From assembly GCA_024640765.1 (NCBI GenBank), contig JAHEEK010000001.1, positions 62,001-126,000 on the forward strand: a DNA stretch of 64,000 nucleotides, read 5' to 3'. The position numbers and the translations under genes were made by a program. The stretch is from Nereida sp024640765 (GTDB lineage: Bacteria; Pseudomonadota; Alphaproteobacteria; Rhodobacterales; Rhodobacteraceae). The notes beneath the pieces were generated by a model. The model was given only the letters and a program-made list of their open reading frames with translations. It had not been told where the DNA came from and did not search any database. This document shows, in pieces, positions 17,368-26,334 of this stretch. Within the stretch, counting starts at the first letter, position 1; each line of letters starts with the position of its first letter.

Positions 17368-18695
17368 GCCAGCCTTATGCCATGCAGCGCGCCATGCGAA
17401 CCGCCCGCAAAGCGGCCCTTCAAAAAGGTGTCATTGCGGTATTGGACATCGGTACATCAAAGACAGCGTGCTTTGTTTTGCGTTTTGACGGCTCTGAAGG
17501 CCCATCCTCCGAGGGGATCGGGTCATTGGCCGGACAGTCAAGTTTCCGCGTCATTGGTGTTGCGACAACTCGTTCACGTGGGGTGAGTTTTGGCGAAATC
17601 ACCACAATGGCTGAGACCGAGCGCGCCATTCGTACCGCGGTGCAGGCTAGCCAAAAAATGGCCGAGACCCGCGTAGATCATGTCATTGTTTCCTTCAGCG
17701 GCGCAAACCCGCGTAGCTACGGTCTTGATGGTAAAGTTGAACTTGAGACTGGCGTTGTGACAGATGCGGACATTGGCCGCGTTTTGGCGATGTGCGATGA
17801 GCCTGACATCGGTGCAGGCCGCGAGGTTTTGCACGCGCAGCCTGTGAATTTCGCGCTGGATTACCGGTCTGGCCTTGCGGATCCGCGCGGGCAGGCGGGA
17901 CAAGAATTGATGACCGATCTGCATCTGCTGACAGTTGATGCACCTGTCATTCAAAACATCGTGCAATGCGTAAAGCGCTGCGACCTAGAACTGGCTGGTC
18001 TTGCTTCGGCGGCATACTCCAGTGGCCTTTCTGCCTTGATCGAGGATGAGCAAGAACTGGGCGCTGCATGTATCGACATGGGCGGAGGCTCCACCAGTAT
18101 TTCGATTTTCATAAAGAAACACATGATTTACTCAGATGCGGTGCGTATGGGCGGCGATCACGTTACATCCGATATCGCGATGGGTCTGCGTGTGCCAACG
18201 CCAACAGCAGAACGGCTCAAGACATATTACGGCGGTGTTCACGCCACGGGTATGGATGACCGTGACATGATCCAACTTGGCGGTGACACGGGTGATTGGG
18301 AGCTTGATAGCCGTCAGGCAAGCCGCGCGGAGTTGATTGGTATCATGCGCCCCCGCGTCGAGGAAATTCTGGAAGAAGCACGCGCACGACTTGATGCGGC
18401 GGGCTTTGAACATTTGCCAAGCCAGAAGATTGTGCTGACTGGTGGTGCGAGCCAAATTCCCGGCCTTGACGGGTTGGCCAGCCGCATTTTGGGACAGCAC
18501 GTCCGCATGGGGCGGCCGTTGCGGGTTCAGGGGCTTCCGCAGGCTGTAACAGGACCTGCATTTTCGTCTGCTGTCGGGCTAGCGCTTTTTGCGGCGAACC
18601 CTCAAGACGAGTGGTGGGACTTTGATGTCCCAACTGAAATGTATCCTGCGCGCAGCCTAAAGCGCGCCTTCAGGTGGTTCAAAGACAACTGGTAA
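17364..18695 (+). CDS. ftsA: Cell division protein FtsA
   Basis: 443 residues, actin-fold ATPase that tethers FtsZ to the membrane. Phosphate-1 motif LDIGTSKTACFVL is at about 27-39. IDMGGGSTSISIF forms phosphate 2 and VLTGGASQIPGL the adenosine motif. The SHS2/1C subdomain lies in between (about 90-170). The C-terminus LKRAFRWFKDNW is the amphipathic membrane-targeting helix. It overlaps ftsQ by 4 bases. The 225 bases to ftsZ have no gene and no clean terminator, and probably hold an ftsZ promoter. Confidence 0.95.
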   Translation: MSQPYAMQRAMRTARKAALQKGVIAVLDIGTSKTACFVLRFDGSEGPSSEGIGSLAGQSSFRVIGVATTRSRGVSFGEITTMAETERAIRTAVQASQKMAETRVDHVIVSFSGANPRSYGLDGKVELETGVVTDADIGRVLAMCDEPDIGAGREVLHAQPVNFALDYRSGLADPRGQAGQELMTDLHLLTVDAPVIQNIVQCVKRCDLELAGLASAAYSSGLSALIEDEQELGAACIDMGGGSTSISIFIKKHMIYSDAVRMGGDHVTSDIAMGLRVPTPTAERLKTYYGGVHATGMDDRDMIQLGGDTGDWELDSRQASRAELIGIMRPRVEEILEEARARLDAAGFEHLPSQKIVLTGGASQIPGLDGLASRILGQHVRMGRPLRVQGLPQAVTGPAFSSAVGLALFAANPQDEWWDFDVPTEMYPARSLKRAFRWFKDNW

Positions 18696-18920
18696 CCCCG
18701 AAATCTATAGCTATACCCCCAGATGAGGGGCGTTTGAGCGGTTTTTTGTCGTTATTTTGTGCTGAAATCACCGTTTTTCAGGTGACGCGCGCCAATTGTC
18801 GCGGTATCATACTCGCTAATGAAGGCAGTACGCACCTGTAAAAGCAGGGCGAGCACAATATTGAAAACGAGCCGCATCCAGAAATTTGGGGCTGCGGCGA
18901 ACTCAGGCGGATATATCACT

Positions 18921-20486
18921 ATGGCACTTAATCTCTCCATGCCCGGACAAGAAGATCTCAAACCCCGCATCACTGTTTTTGGTGTTGGGGGAGCTGGCGG
19001 TAACGCTGTTGATAACATGATCGAAAAAGCCCTTGAAGGTGTTGAGTTCGTGATCGCCAACACAGACGCGCAGGCATTGCAGCAGTCTGGCGCACCATCG
19101 AAAATCCAGCTTGGTGTGAAAGTGACCGAAGGCCTTGGTGCTGGTGCGCGCGCTTCTGTTGGTGCTGCCGCTGCCGAAGAAAGCATTGAGCAAATCGTTG
19201 ACCACCTGGCGGGTGCGCACATGTGCTTCATCACTGCTGGCATGGGTGGTGGCACCGGTACAGGTGCAGCGCCAATCATTGCTCAAGCGGCGCGTGAGTT
19301 GGGTGTTTTGACTGTTGGTGTGGTTACAAAGCCGTTCCAGTTTGAGGGTGCAAAGCGCATGCGTCAGGCTGAAGAGGGTATTGAGGCACTGCAAGAGATG
19401 GTCGACACGCTGATCATCATTCCTAACCAAAATCTGTTCCGCTTGGCGAATGAAAAAACTACGTTCACCGAAGCTTTCTCGATGGCTGATGATGTCCTTT
19501 ATCAAGGCGTTAAAGGTGTGACTGATTTGATGGTCCGCCCCGGTCTGATCAACCTAGACTTCGCAGACGTTCGCGCTGTGATGGACGAAATGGGCAAGGC
19601 GATGATGGGAACAGGCGAGGCATCTGGTGAGGATCGTGCGCAGCAGGCTGCAGAGAAAGCCATTGCGAACCCACTTCTCGACGAAATTAGTCTCAACGGC
19701 GCAAATGGTGTGCTCATTAACATCACCGGCGGTTACGATCTTACGTTGTTCGAGCTGGATGAAGCGGCAAATGTTATCCGTGACAAAGTGGACGCGGATG
19801 CAAACATCATCGTGGGCTCAACTTTGGACACAACTCTAGATGGCATCATGCGCGTCAGCGTTGTGGCAACCGGTATCGACGCTGCTACGAGTGTCCATGA
19901 TATGCCGGCCCCACGCCGCGCCAGCGCTATACCTGCTGCGCCACAACAAGCCGCTCAACCGGAGCCAGCTCAGCCTGCACCAGTCGCAGCGCGCGAAGCC
20001 ACGGCCGAGCTTAGCCTGTTTAACGAACTCGACGCAGAGCAGCCTGTTGAGCCTGATGCCGCAGAGAACATCTTTGACGCTTCTTCTGCTGGTGGTGATG
20101 TACCTCCTCCCGCGTACCAGCCAGCACCTGAGGCGCCTGCGGCCGAACAGTTTGTCGCGCCGCAAGCGCCTGCACCTGGACAGCCTTCTGCGGAAGCGCT
20201 TGCGCGGTTGAATGCGGCTGTGTCCAACACCCCGGCACGTGAAGCGCAGCCTGCTCCAACTGCAGCCCCTGCGCCGCAAGCGCCCGAAGCAGCAGAGCGT
20301 CCCCGCTTTGGCATCAACAGTTTGATTGGTCGCATGACTGGTGGGGCAGAGCAGTCAGAGCGTTCTGCACCGGCGGCGATGCGCCAGCAGCCTCCGGTTC
20401 AAGAGGCATATGATGATGAGCAAAGCACAAATGCCGAGCAAGACCGCATCGAAATTCCTGCGTTCTTGCGCCGTCAAGCAAACTAG
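18921..20486 (+). CDS. ftsZ: Cell division GTPase FtsZ
   Basis: 521 residues from the ATG at 18921 (AGGCGG lies about 10 bases upstream). The frame is open back to 18819, but those 34 residues lack similarity. FtsZ polymerises into the cytokinetic ring. The GTPase part carries FGVGGAGGNAVDNM near residue 21 and the tubulin signature GGGTGTGAAP. The synergy-loop region follows with VRPGLINLDFADV. From about residue 330 comes a roughly 170-residue Ala/Pro/Glu-rich linker, long as in other alphaproteobacteria, then the conserved tail peptide EIPAFLRRQ that binds FtsA. A strong terminator follows. Confidence 0.97.
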   Translation: MALNLSMPGQEDLKPRITVFGVGGAGGNAVDNMIEKALEGVEFVIANTDAQALQQSGAPSKIQLGVKVTEGLGAGARASVGAAAAEESIEQIVDHLAGAHMCFITAGMGGGTGTGAAPIIAQAARELGVLTVGVVTKPFQFEGAKRMRQAEEGIEALQEMVDTLIIIPNQNLFRLANEKTTFTEAFSMADDVLYQGVKGVTDLMVRPGLINLDFADVRAVMDEMGKAMMGTGEASGEDRAQQAAEKAIANPLLDEISLNGANGVLINITGGYDLTLFELDEAANVIRDKVDADANIIVGSTLDTTLDGIMRVSVVATGIDAATSVHDMPAPRRASAIPAAPQQAAQPEPAQPAPVAAREATAELSLFNELDAEQPVEPDAAENIFDASSAGGDVPPPAYQPAPEAPAAEQFVAPQAPAPGQPSAEALARLNAAVSNTPAREAQPAPTAAPAPQAPEAAERPRFGINSLIGRMTGGAEQSERSAPAAMRQQPPVQEAYDDEQSTNAEQDRIEIPAFLRRQAN

Positions 20487-20508
20487 GTTTAGCTAAATAA
20501 ATTCAATA

Positions 20509-20537
20509 GGCCGCTTCCTTTGGAGGCGGCCTTTTTT
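20509..20537 (+). terminator. Rho-independent terminator after ftsZ
   Basis: Stem GGCCGCTTCC (20509-20518) pairs with GGAGGCGGCC (20522-20531) with one T-G wobble, around a TTT loop, and a run of six T starts at 20532. It lies 22 bases after the ftsZ stop and ends the dcw cluster transcript. Confidence 0.9.
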
Positions 20538-20675
20538 ATTTTATATTAATGAGTTAACGAAAAGTATGGCGATGTTCCGCCTAGCCGCAGATCGACTGTT
20601 ACAAAACGTTACAAACTGTTAATTGTGACTTCGGCAGACTTTTCATAGGCGGGTTGCACAAAAACATCACCTGTC

Positions 20676-20689
20676 TGAGGCTCATCTTG
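20676..20689 (+). promoter_or_regulatory. Ribosome binding site deciding the TTG start of lpxC
   Basis: TGAGG at 20676-20680 is 6 bases before a TTG at 20687. Starting there makes the protein begin MQTTLRTPVTF, the usual LpxC N-terminus, and puts the first zinc histidine at residue 79. No in-frame ATG exists near this position. The more upstream TTG at 20654 has no comparable site. Confidence 0.75.
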
Positions 20690-21610
20690 CAAACCACACT
20701 GCGTACCCCTGTTACATTTACCGGCACCGGCCTGCACTCTGGCCGCGCTGTGCGTATGACGGTTGCACCTGCCTCTGCGAATTACGGTATCTGGTTTCGC
20801 CGCACGGATGTGGCGTCGGCTAAAGATAATCTGATCCCTGCAACTTGGGACCGCGTAGAGATTTCTCCGCTTTGCACGTTGTTGGTCAATGATGCTGGTG
20901 TAACGGTTTCCACGGTTGAGCATGTTATGGCGGCATTGACCGGCTGCGGCATTCATAATGCAATGATCGAAATTGATGGTGGCGAAGTGCCCATTCTGGA
21001 CGGCAGTTCGGTCACTTTTGCACAATCGTTCCTGAACGCGGGTGTCCAAGATTTGGGCGCGCCGCTGCAAGCGATCCGAATTTTGAATGACATCGAAGTT
21101 ACAGTAGACGGTGCGACTGCATCACTCTCCCCTTCAGATGCGCTTGAAATTGATTTCTCAATTGATTTTGCGGACGGCGCGATTGGCCGACAGCGCAAGC
21201 ATCTCAATCTCCGGAACGGCACGTTTGTGCGTGAGCTGTCCGACAGCCGTACGTTCTGCCGTCAATCAGACGTGGATGCGATGCGCTCAAACGGGTTGGC
21301 GTTGGGTGGCACATTAACCAACGCAGTTGTTGTTGATGGTGACGCTGTGCTCTCGCCAGGTGGGTTTCGACACGCGGATGAAGCGGTACGTCACAAAATG
21401 CTCGATGCTTTGGGTGATTTGTCGCTTGCAGGGCACCCTATTTTGGGCCGGTACACCGGCGTTCGCGCAGGGCATGCGATAACGAACCGTCTGTTGCGTG
21501 CGCTCTTTGCGGACCCAAGCGCCTTTGAAGTTGTCACATGCACACCTGAAATGACATCTGGCCTTCCGGGGGCGGGTGTTGAGGTGTTGGATCTGCCGCA
21601 AGCCTGCTGA
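20687..21610 (+). CDS. lpxC: UDP-3-O-acyl-N-acetylglucosamine deacetylase LpxC
   Basis: 307 residues from a TTG start; an in-frame extension to 20654 would add 11 residues not seen in the family. LpxC is the zinc enzyme for the committed step of lipid A synthesis. Zinc ligands appear as His79 (STVEHVMAAL), His236 and Asp240 (RHKMLDALGDL), and the catalytic His263 lies in GHAITNRLL. VPILDGSS is the other family block. A TTG start for a dosage-critical enzyme could keep expression low, which is inference. Followed by a 111-base gap to bamD. Confidence 0.94.
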   Translation: MQTTLRTPVTFTGTGLHSGRAVRMTVAPASANYGIWFRRTDVASAKDNLIPATWDRVEISPLCTLLVNDAGVTVSTVEHVMAALTGCGIHNAMIEIDGGEVPILDGSSVTFAQSFLNAGVQDLGAPLQAIRILNDIEVTVDGATASLSPSDALEIDFSIDFADGAIGRQRKHLNLRNGTFVRELSDSRTFCRQSDVDAMRSNGLALGGTLTNAVVVDGDAVLSPGGFRHADEAVRHKMLDALGDLSLAGHPILGRYTGVRAGHAITNRLLRALFADPSAFEVVTCTPEMTSGLPGAGVEVLDLPQAC

Positions 21611-21721
21611 TCAGTCGTTTTTGTTCGTGTTCTGGGCGCGTCACTGCGGATAGCCTCTGGATAAATCTTTGAGCAGTCTTTACACATTCTGTTAAAGGAC
21701 CGAGAGAGGGATCGACGGGCC

Positions 21722-22618
21722 ATGCGGGAACGCGCGACGCAGTCACGAGTAAAACGAAAATCGCCCCAGATACAGGGCCGCTACGCCCGTGCAGCACGCG
21801 CAACTGTTGCGGTAGTTGGGCTTGTTGCTATTGCTGGCTGTGCGGCGCTGTCAAACGAAGGGCGTGATCGGCCGCTGGAATCTTACACGGCCGAAGAAAT
21901 CTACCAACGTGGTGAATTTGAACTTGCTGAGAGCAACCCCGAAGAAGCTGCCCGCTTTTTTGGTGAGGTTGAGCGGCTTTATCCTTATTCTGAATGGGCC
22001 AAGCGCGGTCTGATCATGCAGGCATTCGCGTTCCACAAAGACCGTGATTATCCAAATTCACGCGCCGCCGCACAGCGGTTTATCGACTTTTATCCTGCAG
22101 ATGAGGATGCGGCATATGCGCAGTACATCTTGGCGCTTAGCTTTTACGACCAGATCGATGAGATCGGTCGTGACCAAGGTTTGACATTTCAGGCGTTGCA
22201 GGCATTACGCACTGTGATCGAGCGTTATCCTGATACGGAATATGCGCGTTCTTCGATTTTGAAGTTTGATCTGGCTTTTGACCACCTTGCGGCCAAGGAA
22301 ATGGAAATTGGCCGTTATTACTTGCGCAAAGGCCATTTTACGGCGGCCATTAATCGCTTTCGCGTGGTTGTAGAAGATTTCCAAACAACTTCGCACACAC
22401 CCGAAGCTTTGCATCGCTTGGTTGAAAGCTATGTGTCACTTGGCTTGGCTGATGAAGCAAAAACAGCCGGTGCGATCCTTGGGTATAACTTCCAGTCAAC
22501 GGACTGGTATCAAGATAGTTTCAATTTGTTGACGAGTAACGGTCTTGAGGCAGAGGCCAGCGGAGACAGCTGGTTGCGCCAAATTTACCGTCAGGTTCTC
22601 AAGGGCGAATGGCTGTAG
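21722..22618 (+). CDS. bamD: Outer membrane assembly lipoprotein BamD
   Basis: 298 residues. An unusually long basic leader (about 28 residues) precedes the hydrophobic signal and lipobox AIAGC, with lipidated Cys40. The mature part has the BamD TPR repeats: YQRGEFELAESNPEEAARFF, YPYSEWAKRGLIMQAFAFHK and QRFIDFYPADEDAAYAQY. BamD is an essential part of the BAM complex that folds outer-membrane proteins. Only one plausible Met exists before the signal, so the long leader may be genuine. It lies 7 bases before recN. Confidence 0.92.
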   Translation: MRERATQSRVKRKSPQIQGRYARAARATVAVVGLVAIAGCAALSNEGRDRPLESYTAEEIYQRGEFELAESNPEEAARFFGEVERLYPYSEWAKRGLIMQAFAFHKDRDYPNSRAAAQRFIDFYPADEDAAYAQYILALSFYDQIDEIGRDQGLTFQALQALRTVIERYPDTEYARSSILKFDLAFDHLAAKEMEIGRYYLRKGHFTAAINRFRVVVEDFQTTSHTPEALHRLVESYVSLGLADEAKTAGAILGYNFQSTDWYQDSFNLLTSNGLEAEASGDSWLRQIYRQVLKGEWL

Positions 22619-22625
22619 CACGAAG

Positions 22626-24287
22626 ATGCTGCGCGGGCTCGACATACGGGACATGCTTATCATTGACCGACTGGAGTTGAACTTCAGCGCGGGGCTTAAC
22701 GTTTTGACGGGCGAAACCGGTGCTGGTAAATCCATTCTTCTCGATAGTCTTGGCTTTGTATTGGGTTGGCGTGGACGGGCGGAATTGGTGCGTCAAGGAG
22801 CCGACCAAGGTGAAGTGACCGCGTGGTTTGAGCTGTCACCGGATCATGCGGCGTTTAATGTTTTGCGTGAAGCAGGGTGGGACGTTGAGGATGAGCTGAT
22901 CCTGCGCCGCGTGAATACTCGCGATGGGCGCAAAACCGCGTGGATCAACGATCGCCGGGCCAGCGGTGAGGTGCTGCGCGCTGTGTCTGAGACTTTAGTT
23001 GAATTGCACGGACAACATGATGATCGCGGTTTGCTGAATGCCCGCGGTCACCGCGGTTTGCTAGATGAATTTGCAGGCCTTGAGGCTGCGTTGTCGGATG
23101 TGGCGGCCCATTGGCGAGACGTTCGTGCTGCAAACCGTGCGTTAGATGCGGCGCGGGCCGAGTTGGCCGCCGTTAAAGACGAAGAAGAATTTTTGCGCCA
23201 CGCTGTGGGGGAGTTGGATGCGCTTGCCCCTGAGCCCGGCGAAGAAGCCGCACTCGATACGCGCCGACGTTTGATGCAAGGCGCAGAGAAAATTCGTGAT
23301 GATATCGCCAGTGCGCACACTGCCATGGGGCGTGACGGCGCAGAAGCGCAGCTGGATGCGGCGATGCGTTGGCTTGATGATGCCGCGAGCGGCGCAGAAG
23401 GCGGCCTTGATGAGCCCGTTGCAGCGCTTTCTCGTGCCATGTCAGAACTCGCCGATGCACAAGCCGGCGTAGACCGTGTGCTTGATAGTCTGGCGTTTAA
23501 TCCGTCCGAGCTTGAAGACACCGAAGAGCGGCTTTTCGCGATCCGTGCCCTTGCGCGCAAACATGACGTGTTGCCTGATGATTTGGCTGTGTTTGCGGAT
23601 GAGTTGAGGATAAAGTTGCAGGCTTTGGACGGTGGGGCGCACAAGATTTCCGATCTTGAGGCAGCTTTGGCTGCGGCGCAAAAGATGTATGATCGCGCCG
23701 CTGATGCATTGACCGCGCAACGCCAGCTGGCAGCAGCTAATCTTGATGCTGCAATGTCGGCAGAGCTTGCGCCTTTGAAGATGGAGCGCGCGGTTTTCAC
23801 CACTGATGTAACGCCTTGTGATGCTGGGCCGACCGGCAAAGACGAAGTTGCTTTTCGCGTGGCGACCAACCCGGGCGCGCCCTCAGGCCCGCTTAACAAG
23901 ATCGCCTCTGGGGGCGAATTGAGCCGTTTCTTATTGGCGTTGAAAGTATGTTTGACGCGGTCTACGACAGGGCTGACCATGATCTTCGACGAGATTGATC
24001 GCGGGGTCGGGGGTGCCACAGCGGATGCCGTTGGCCGCCGATTGGCTGAAGTCGCAAGTGCGGGGCAAGTTTTGGTTGTGACACACAGCCCCCAAGTTGC
24101 GGCATTGGGCGCGCATCATTGGCGTGTGGAAAAGCGCGTGACTGCAGGAGCAGACGGGGACATTACCACATCGACGGTTGTGCCATTAAACGCGGACGAC
24201 CGTGTTGATGAGCTAGCTCGAATGCTTTCGGGGGACAAAATTACAGACGAGGCGCGTGGCGCGGCCCGCGCTTTGCTGGGTGGCTGA
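22626..24287 (+). CDS. recN: DNA repair protein RecN
   Basis: 553 residues from the ATG at 22626. SMC-like ATPase acting in double-strand break repair. The Walker A loop GETGAGKS is at 29-36. A central coiled-coil region (about 150-370, Ala/Glu/Arg-rich) contains the RecN LHGQHDDRGLLN block at its start. The C-terminal ABC part carries ASGGELSRFLLAL (signature) and MIFDEIDRGVGG (Walker B). The A of its TGA stop is the first base of the next ATG. Confidence 0.95.
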   Translation: MLRGLDIRDMLIIDRLELNFSAGLNVLTGETGAGKSILLDSLGFVLGWRGRAELVRQGADQGEVTAWFELSPDHAAFNVLREAGWDVEDELILRRVNTRDGRKTAWINDRRASGEVLRAVSETLVELHGQHDDRGLLNARGHRGLLDEFAGLEAALSDVAAHWRDVRAANRALDAARAELAAVKDEEEFLRHAVGELDALAPEPGEEAALDTRRRLMQGAEKIRDDIASAHTAMGRDGAEAQLDAAMRWLDDAASGAEGGLDEPVAALSRAMSELADAQAGVDRVLDSLAFNPSELEDTEERLFAIRALARKHDVLPDDLAVFADELRIKLQALDGGAHKISDLEAALAAAQKMYDRAADALTAQRQLAAANLDAAMSAELAPLKMERAVFTTDVTPCDAGPTGKDEVAFRVATNPGAPSGPLNKIASGGELSRFLLALKVCLTRSTTGLTMIFDEIDRGVGGATADAVGRRLAEVASAGQVLVVTHSPQVAALGAHHWRVEKRVTAGADGDITTSTVVPLNADDRVDELARMLSGDKITDEARGAARALLGG

Positions 24288-25978
24288 TGCTTGGCGGCGG
24301 TAAATCAGGGCTGTGGCAAAACCTGCGTGTGTCACTTCGTCAGGCAGCGCACACGCTGCGTGATGTGATCCGCCTGATCCGCGCGAACGGCCCCAGTCAA
24401 ATCCAGTTTTGGTTCATCGCACTTGGTGTTGGTATTGCTGCGGGTTTTGCCGCTGTTTTCTTTCGTAAAGGCATCACCGCGTTGCAAAGCTGGGTCTACG
24501 GCGCGCCAGATATTCAGCGTATTCATTCGTTTGCGGCAGACCTGCATTGGATCTGGCTGGTGACGCCGCCCGTAATTGGCGGGCTTATCGTTGGACTTAT
24601 ATTGCATAACTTTACTGATGATGGACTCGTGCGCAGTGTTGCAGACGTTATAGAAGGCGCTGCGATGAACGAGGGACGCGTTGAACGGCGTGCTGGATTG
24701 GCATCGGCGGCAGCGTCGCTGATTACGCTTTCAACTGGTGGCTGAACAGGCCGCGAAGGGCCTGTGGTGCACATGGCAGCGGTTCTGTCGACGTGGGTTA
24801 GCAATTGGATTAAAGCAGACGGAATTACGGGGCGTGATCTGTTGGGATGTGCGGTGGCCGCCGCTGTATCGGCCAGCTTCAATGCCCCAATTGCAGGTGC
24901 ACTTTTTGCGCTTGAGGTGATCTTACGGCACTTCGCCGTTCATGCGTTTGCACCGATCGTGATCGCCTCTGTTGCGGGTACGGTGATCAACCGATTGATG
25001 TTTGGCGAAGTGACCGAATTCACGCTGAGCCAAGCAAACACCTTGTCATTTTACCAAGAATTGCCTGCTTTTTTGATGCTGGGCCTGACGTGCGGCTTGG
25101 CGGCCGTTGTCATGATGCGGACAATTTTCTGGGCGGATGATGTTACGACACGCTGGCAGGCGCGGTTTGCCATACCGCGATATCTACGCCCTGCGTTTGC
25201 CGGTCTCGCTTTGGGCGTTTTGGCTATCAGCTTTCCGCACATCATTGGCGTGGGTTACGAGACTACTTCTGCGGCGCTTACGGGAAGCCTGCTCTGGCAT
25301 GAAGCGCTTGTATTTGCAGTGCTGAAAGTAGTTGCTGTAGCGATCACCATGGCTGGCCGGATGGGGGGCGGGGTATTTTCGCCATCTTTGATGGTGGGTG
25401 CGCTGACAGGGCTGACATTTGGATACGTGGCAACTGCGCTGCTTCCCGATGTCTCGGGTGCTACAACGCTTTATGCCTTAGCGGGTATGGGGGGCTGTCG
25501 CAGCTGCAGTTTTGGGCGCACCGATTTCAACGACGTTAATTGTGTTCGAACTTACCGGAGACTGGCAAACTGGACTGGCGGTGATGGTTGCTGTGTCGCT
25601 TTCTGCGGCTGTGGCCAGTCGGTTGGTGGATCACTCGTTCTTTTTGTCTCAGCTTGAACGGCGTAACTTCCACCTCGCGGCGGGGCCGCAAGCCTATTTG
25701 CTGGCACTATTTAACGTGACCAACGTCATGCGCCCCGTGTCCGATGAGAATGCAGCAAGCACAGAACACTGCTGGGAGCGGGGGTCTATGTGGACGGGAA
25801 CGCGACGCTTGAGCAGGCGATGCCTTTGTTTGAGGCCGCAAATATCAGCTTTATTCCCGTCGTCACATTGGGTGGTGAAGATGCGCCACCTGAATTGTGG
25901 GGCGCGCTTTTTCAAATGGATGCCTTACGTGCGTACAACAAAGCGCTGGCAGAAACTGCCGCTGAAGAGCACAGCTAA
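24287..25978 (+). pseudogene. Voltage-gated chloride channel (ClcA family) with CBS-like tail, disrupted
   Basis: Reassembled, the region encodes about 563 residues of a CLC channel/antiporter: N-terminal helices, GGSTGREGPVVH filter region, NAPIAGALFALE, AGRMGGGVFSPSLMVGALTG, GAPISTTLIVFELTG, then a C-terminal CBS-like domain. Three lesions break it. An in-frame TGA at 24743-24745 stands where the family has Ser before xGREGP. A run of six G at 25489-25494 is one base too long. A one-base loss lies near 25765-25769, after which the frame resumes as LLGAGVYVDGNATLEQAMPL. It starts on the A of the recN stop. Either a true pseudogene or sequence error; the clustering of three lesions favours decay. 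Confidence 0.85.
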
Positions 25979-25981
25979 AGC

Positions 25982-26323
25982 TTAGAAGTTTTCGACAGTG
26001 ACCCGCGATGTGTCAAAAGCGATGTGCCCTTTGATGCGCATTGCTGCTTCAGTAGGGTTTTCATACGACCAAGCGGCGTCTTCAAGAGCACCGGATTTTG
26101 TCTGAATGGTGTAGTGGCTCGCAGCGCCTTTGGCGGGGCAGGTGGTCACTGTTTCTGAGGCATCCAAAAAGGCCATCGCCACGTCTGTAGCGGGAAAGTA
26201 CATCACTTCTGCCAAATCACCTTCGCTCAGGATCAGTGCGTCGCGGGTTTCGCCGATGACGGCACCAGCAACACGGACGACTGTCGTTGTATCTGCACGG
26301 CGAACGTTAATGGTGTTGGTCAT
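25982..26323 (-). CDS. DUF427 family protein
   Basis: 113 residues from the ATG at 26323; AAAGGA lies 6 bases upstream on the minus strand, so the longer frame to 26338 is not used. DUF427 proteins are small beta-rich proteins of unknown function. Typical blocks present: GAVIGETRDALIL near the start, MYFPATDVAMAFL, and CPAKGAASHYTI followed by AAWSYENPTEA. It is separated by 11 bases from the aminopeptidase upstream, so likely co-transcribed, and by 3 bases from the convergent channel pseudogene. Confidence 0.88.
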   Translation of the reverse strand: MTNTINVRRADTTTVVRVAGAVIGETRDALILSEGDLAEVMYFPATDVAMAFLDASETVTTCPAKGAASHYTIQTKSGALEDAAWSYENPTEAAMRIKGHIAFDTSRVTVENF

Positions 26324-26334
26324 ATGTGATCCTT

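Noticed and set aside
18819..18920. 34-residue N-terminal extension of FtsZ
   Set aside because: Not conserved in FtsZ, and a better ribosome site precedes the ATG at 18921.
19920..20330. Ala/Pro-rich stretch in ftsZ as a foreign insertion or repeat
   Set aside because: A long disordered linker is normal for alphaproteobacterial FtsZ, and the frame and flanks are intact.
23048..24019. 323-codon minus-strand frame inside recN
   Set aside because: Ser/Ala-rich translation without family motifs, entirely covered by the well-supported recN on the other strand.
24743..24745. In-frame TGA in the channel gene as a selenocysteine codon
   Set aside because: The family has Ser at this place, two more frame breaks follow in the same gene, and no selenoprotein of this type is known. 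A mutated or misread codon is simpler.
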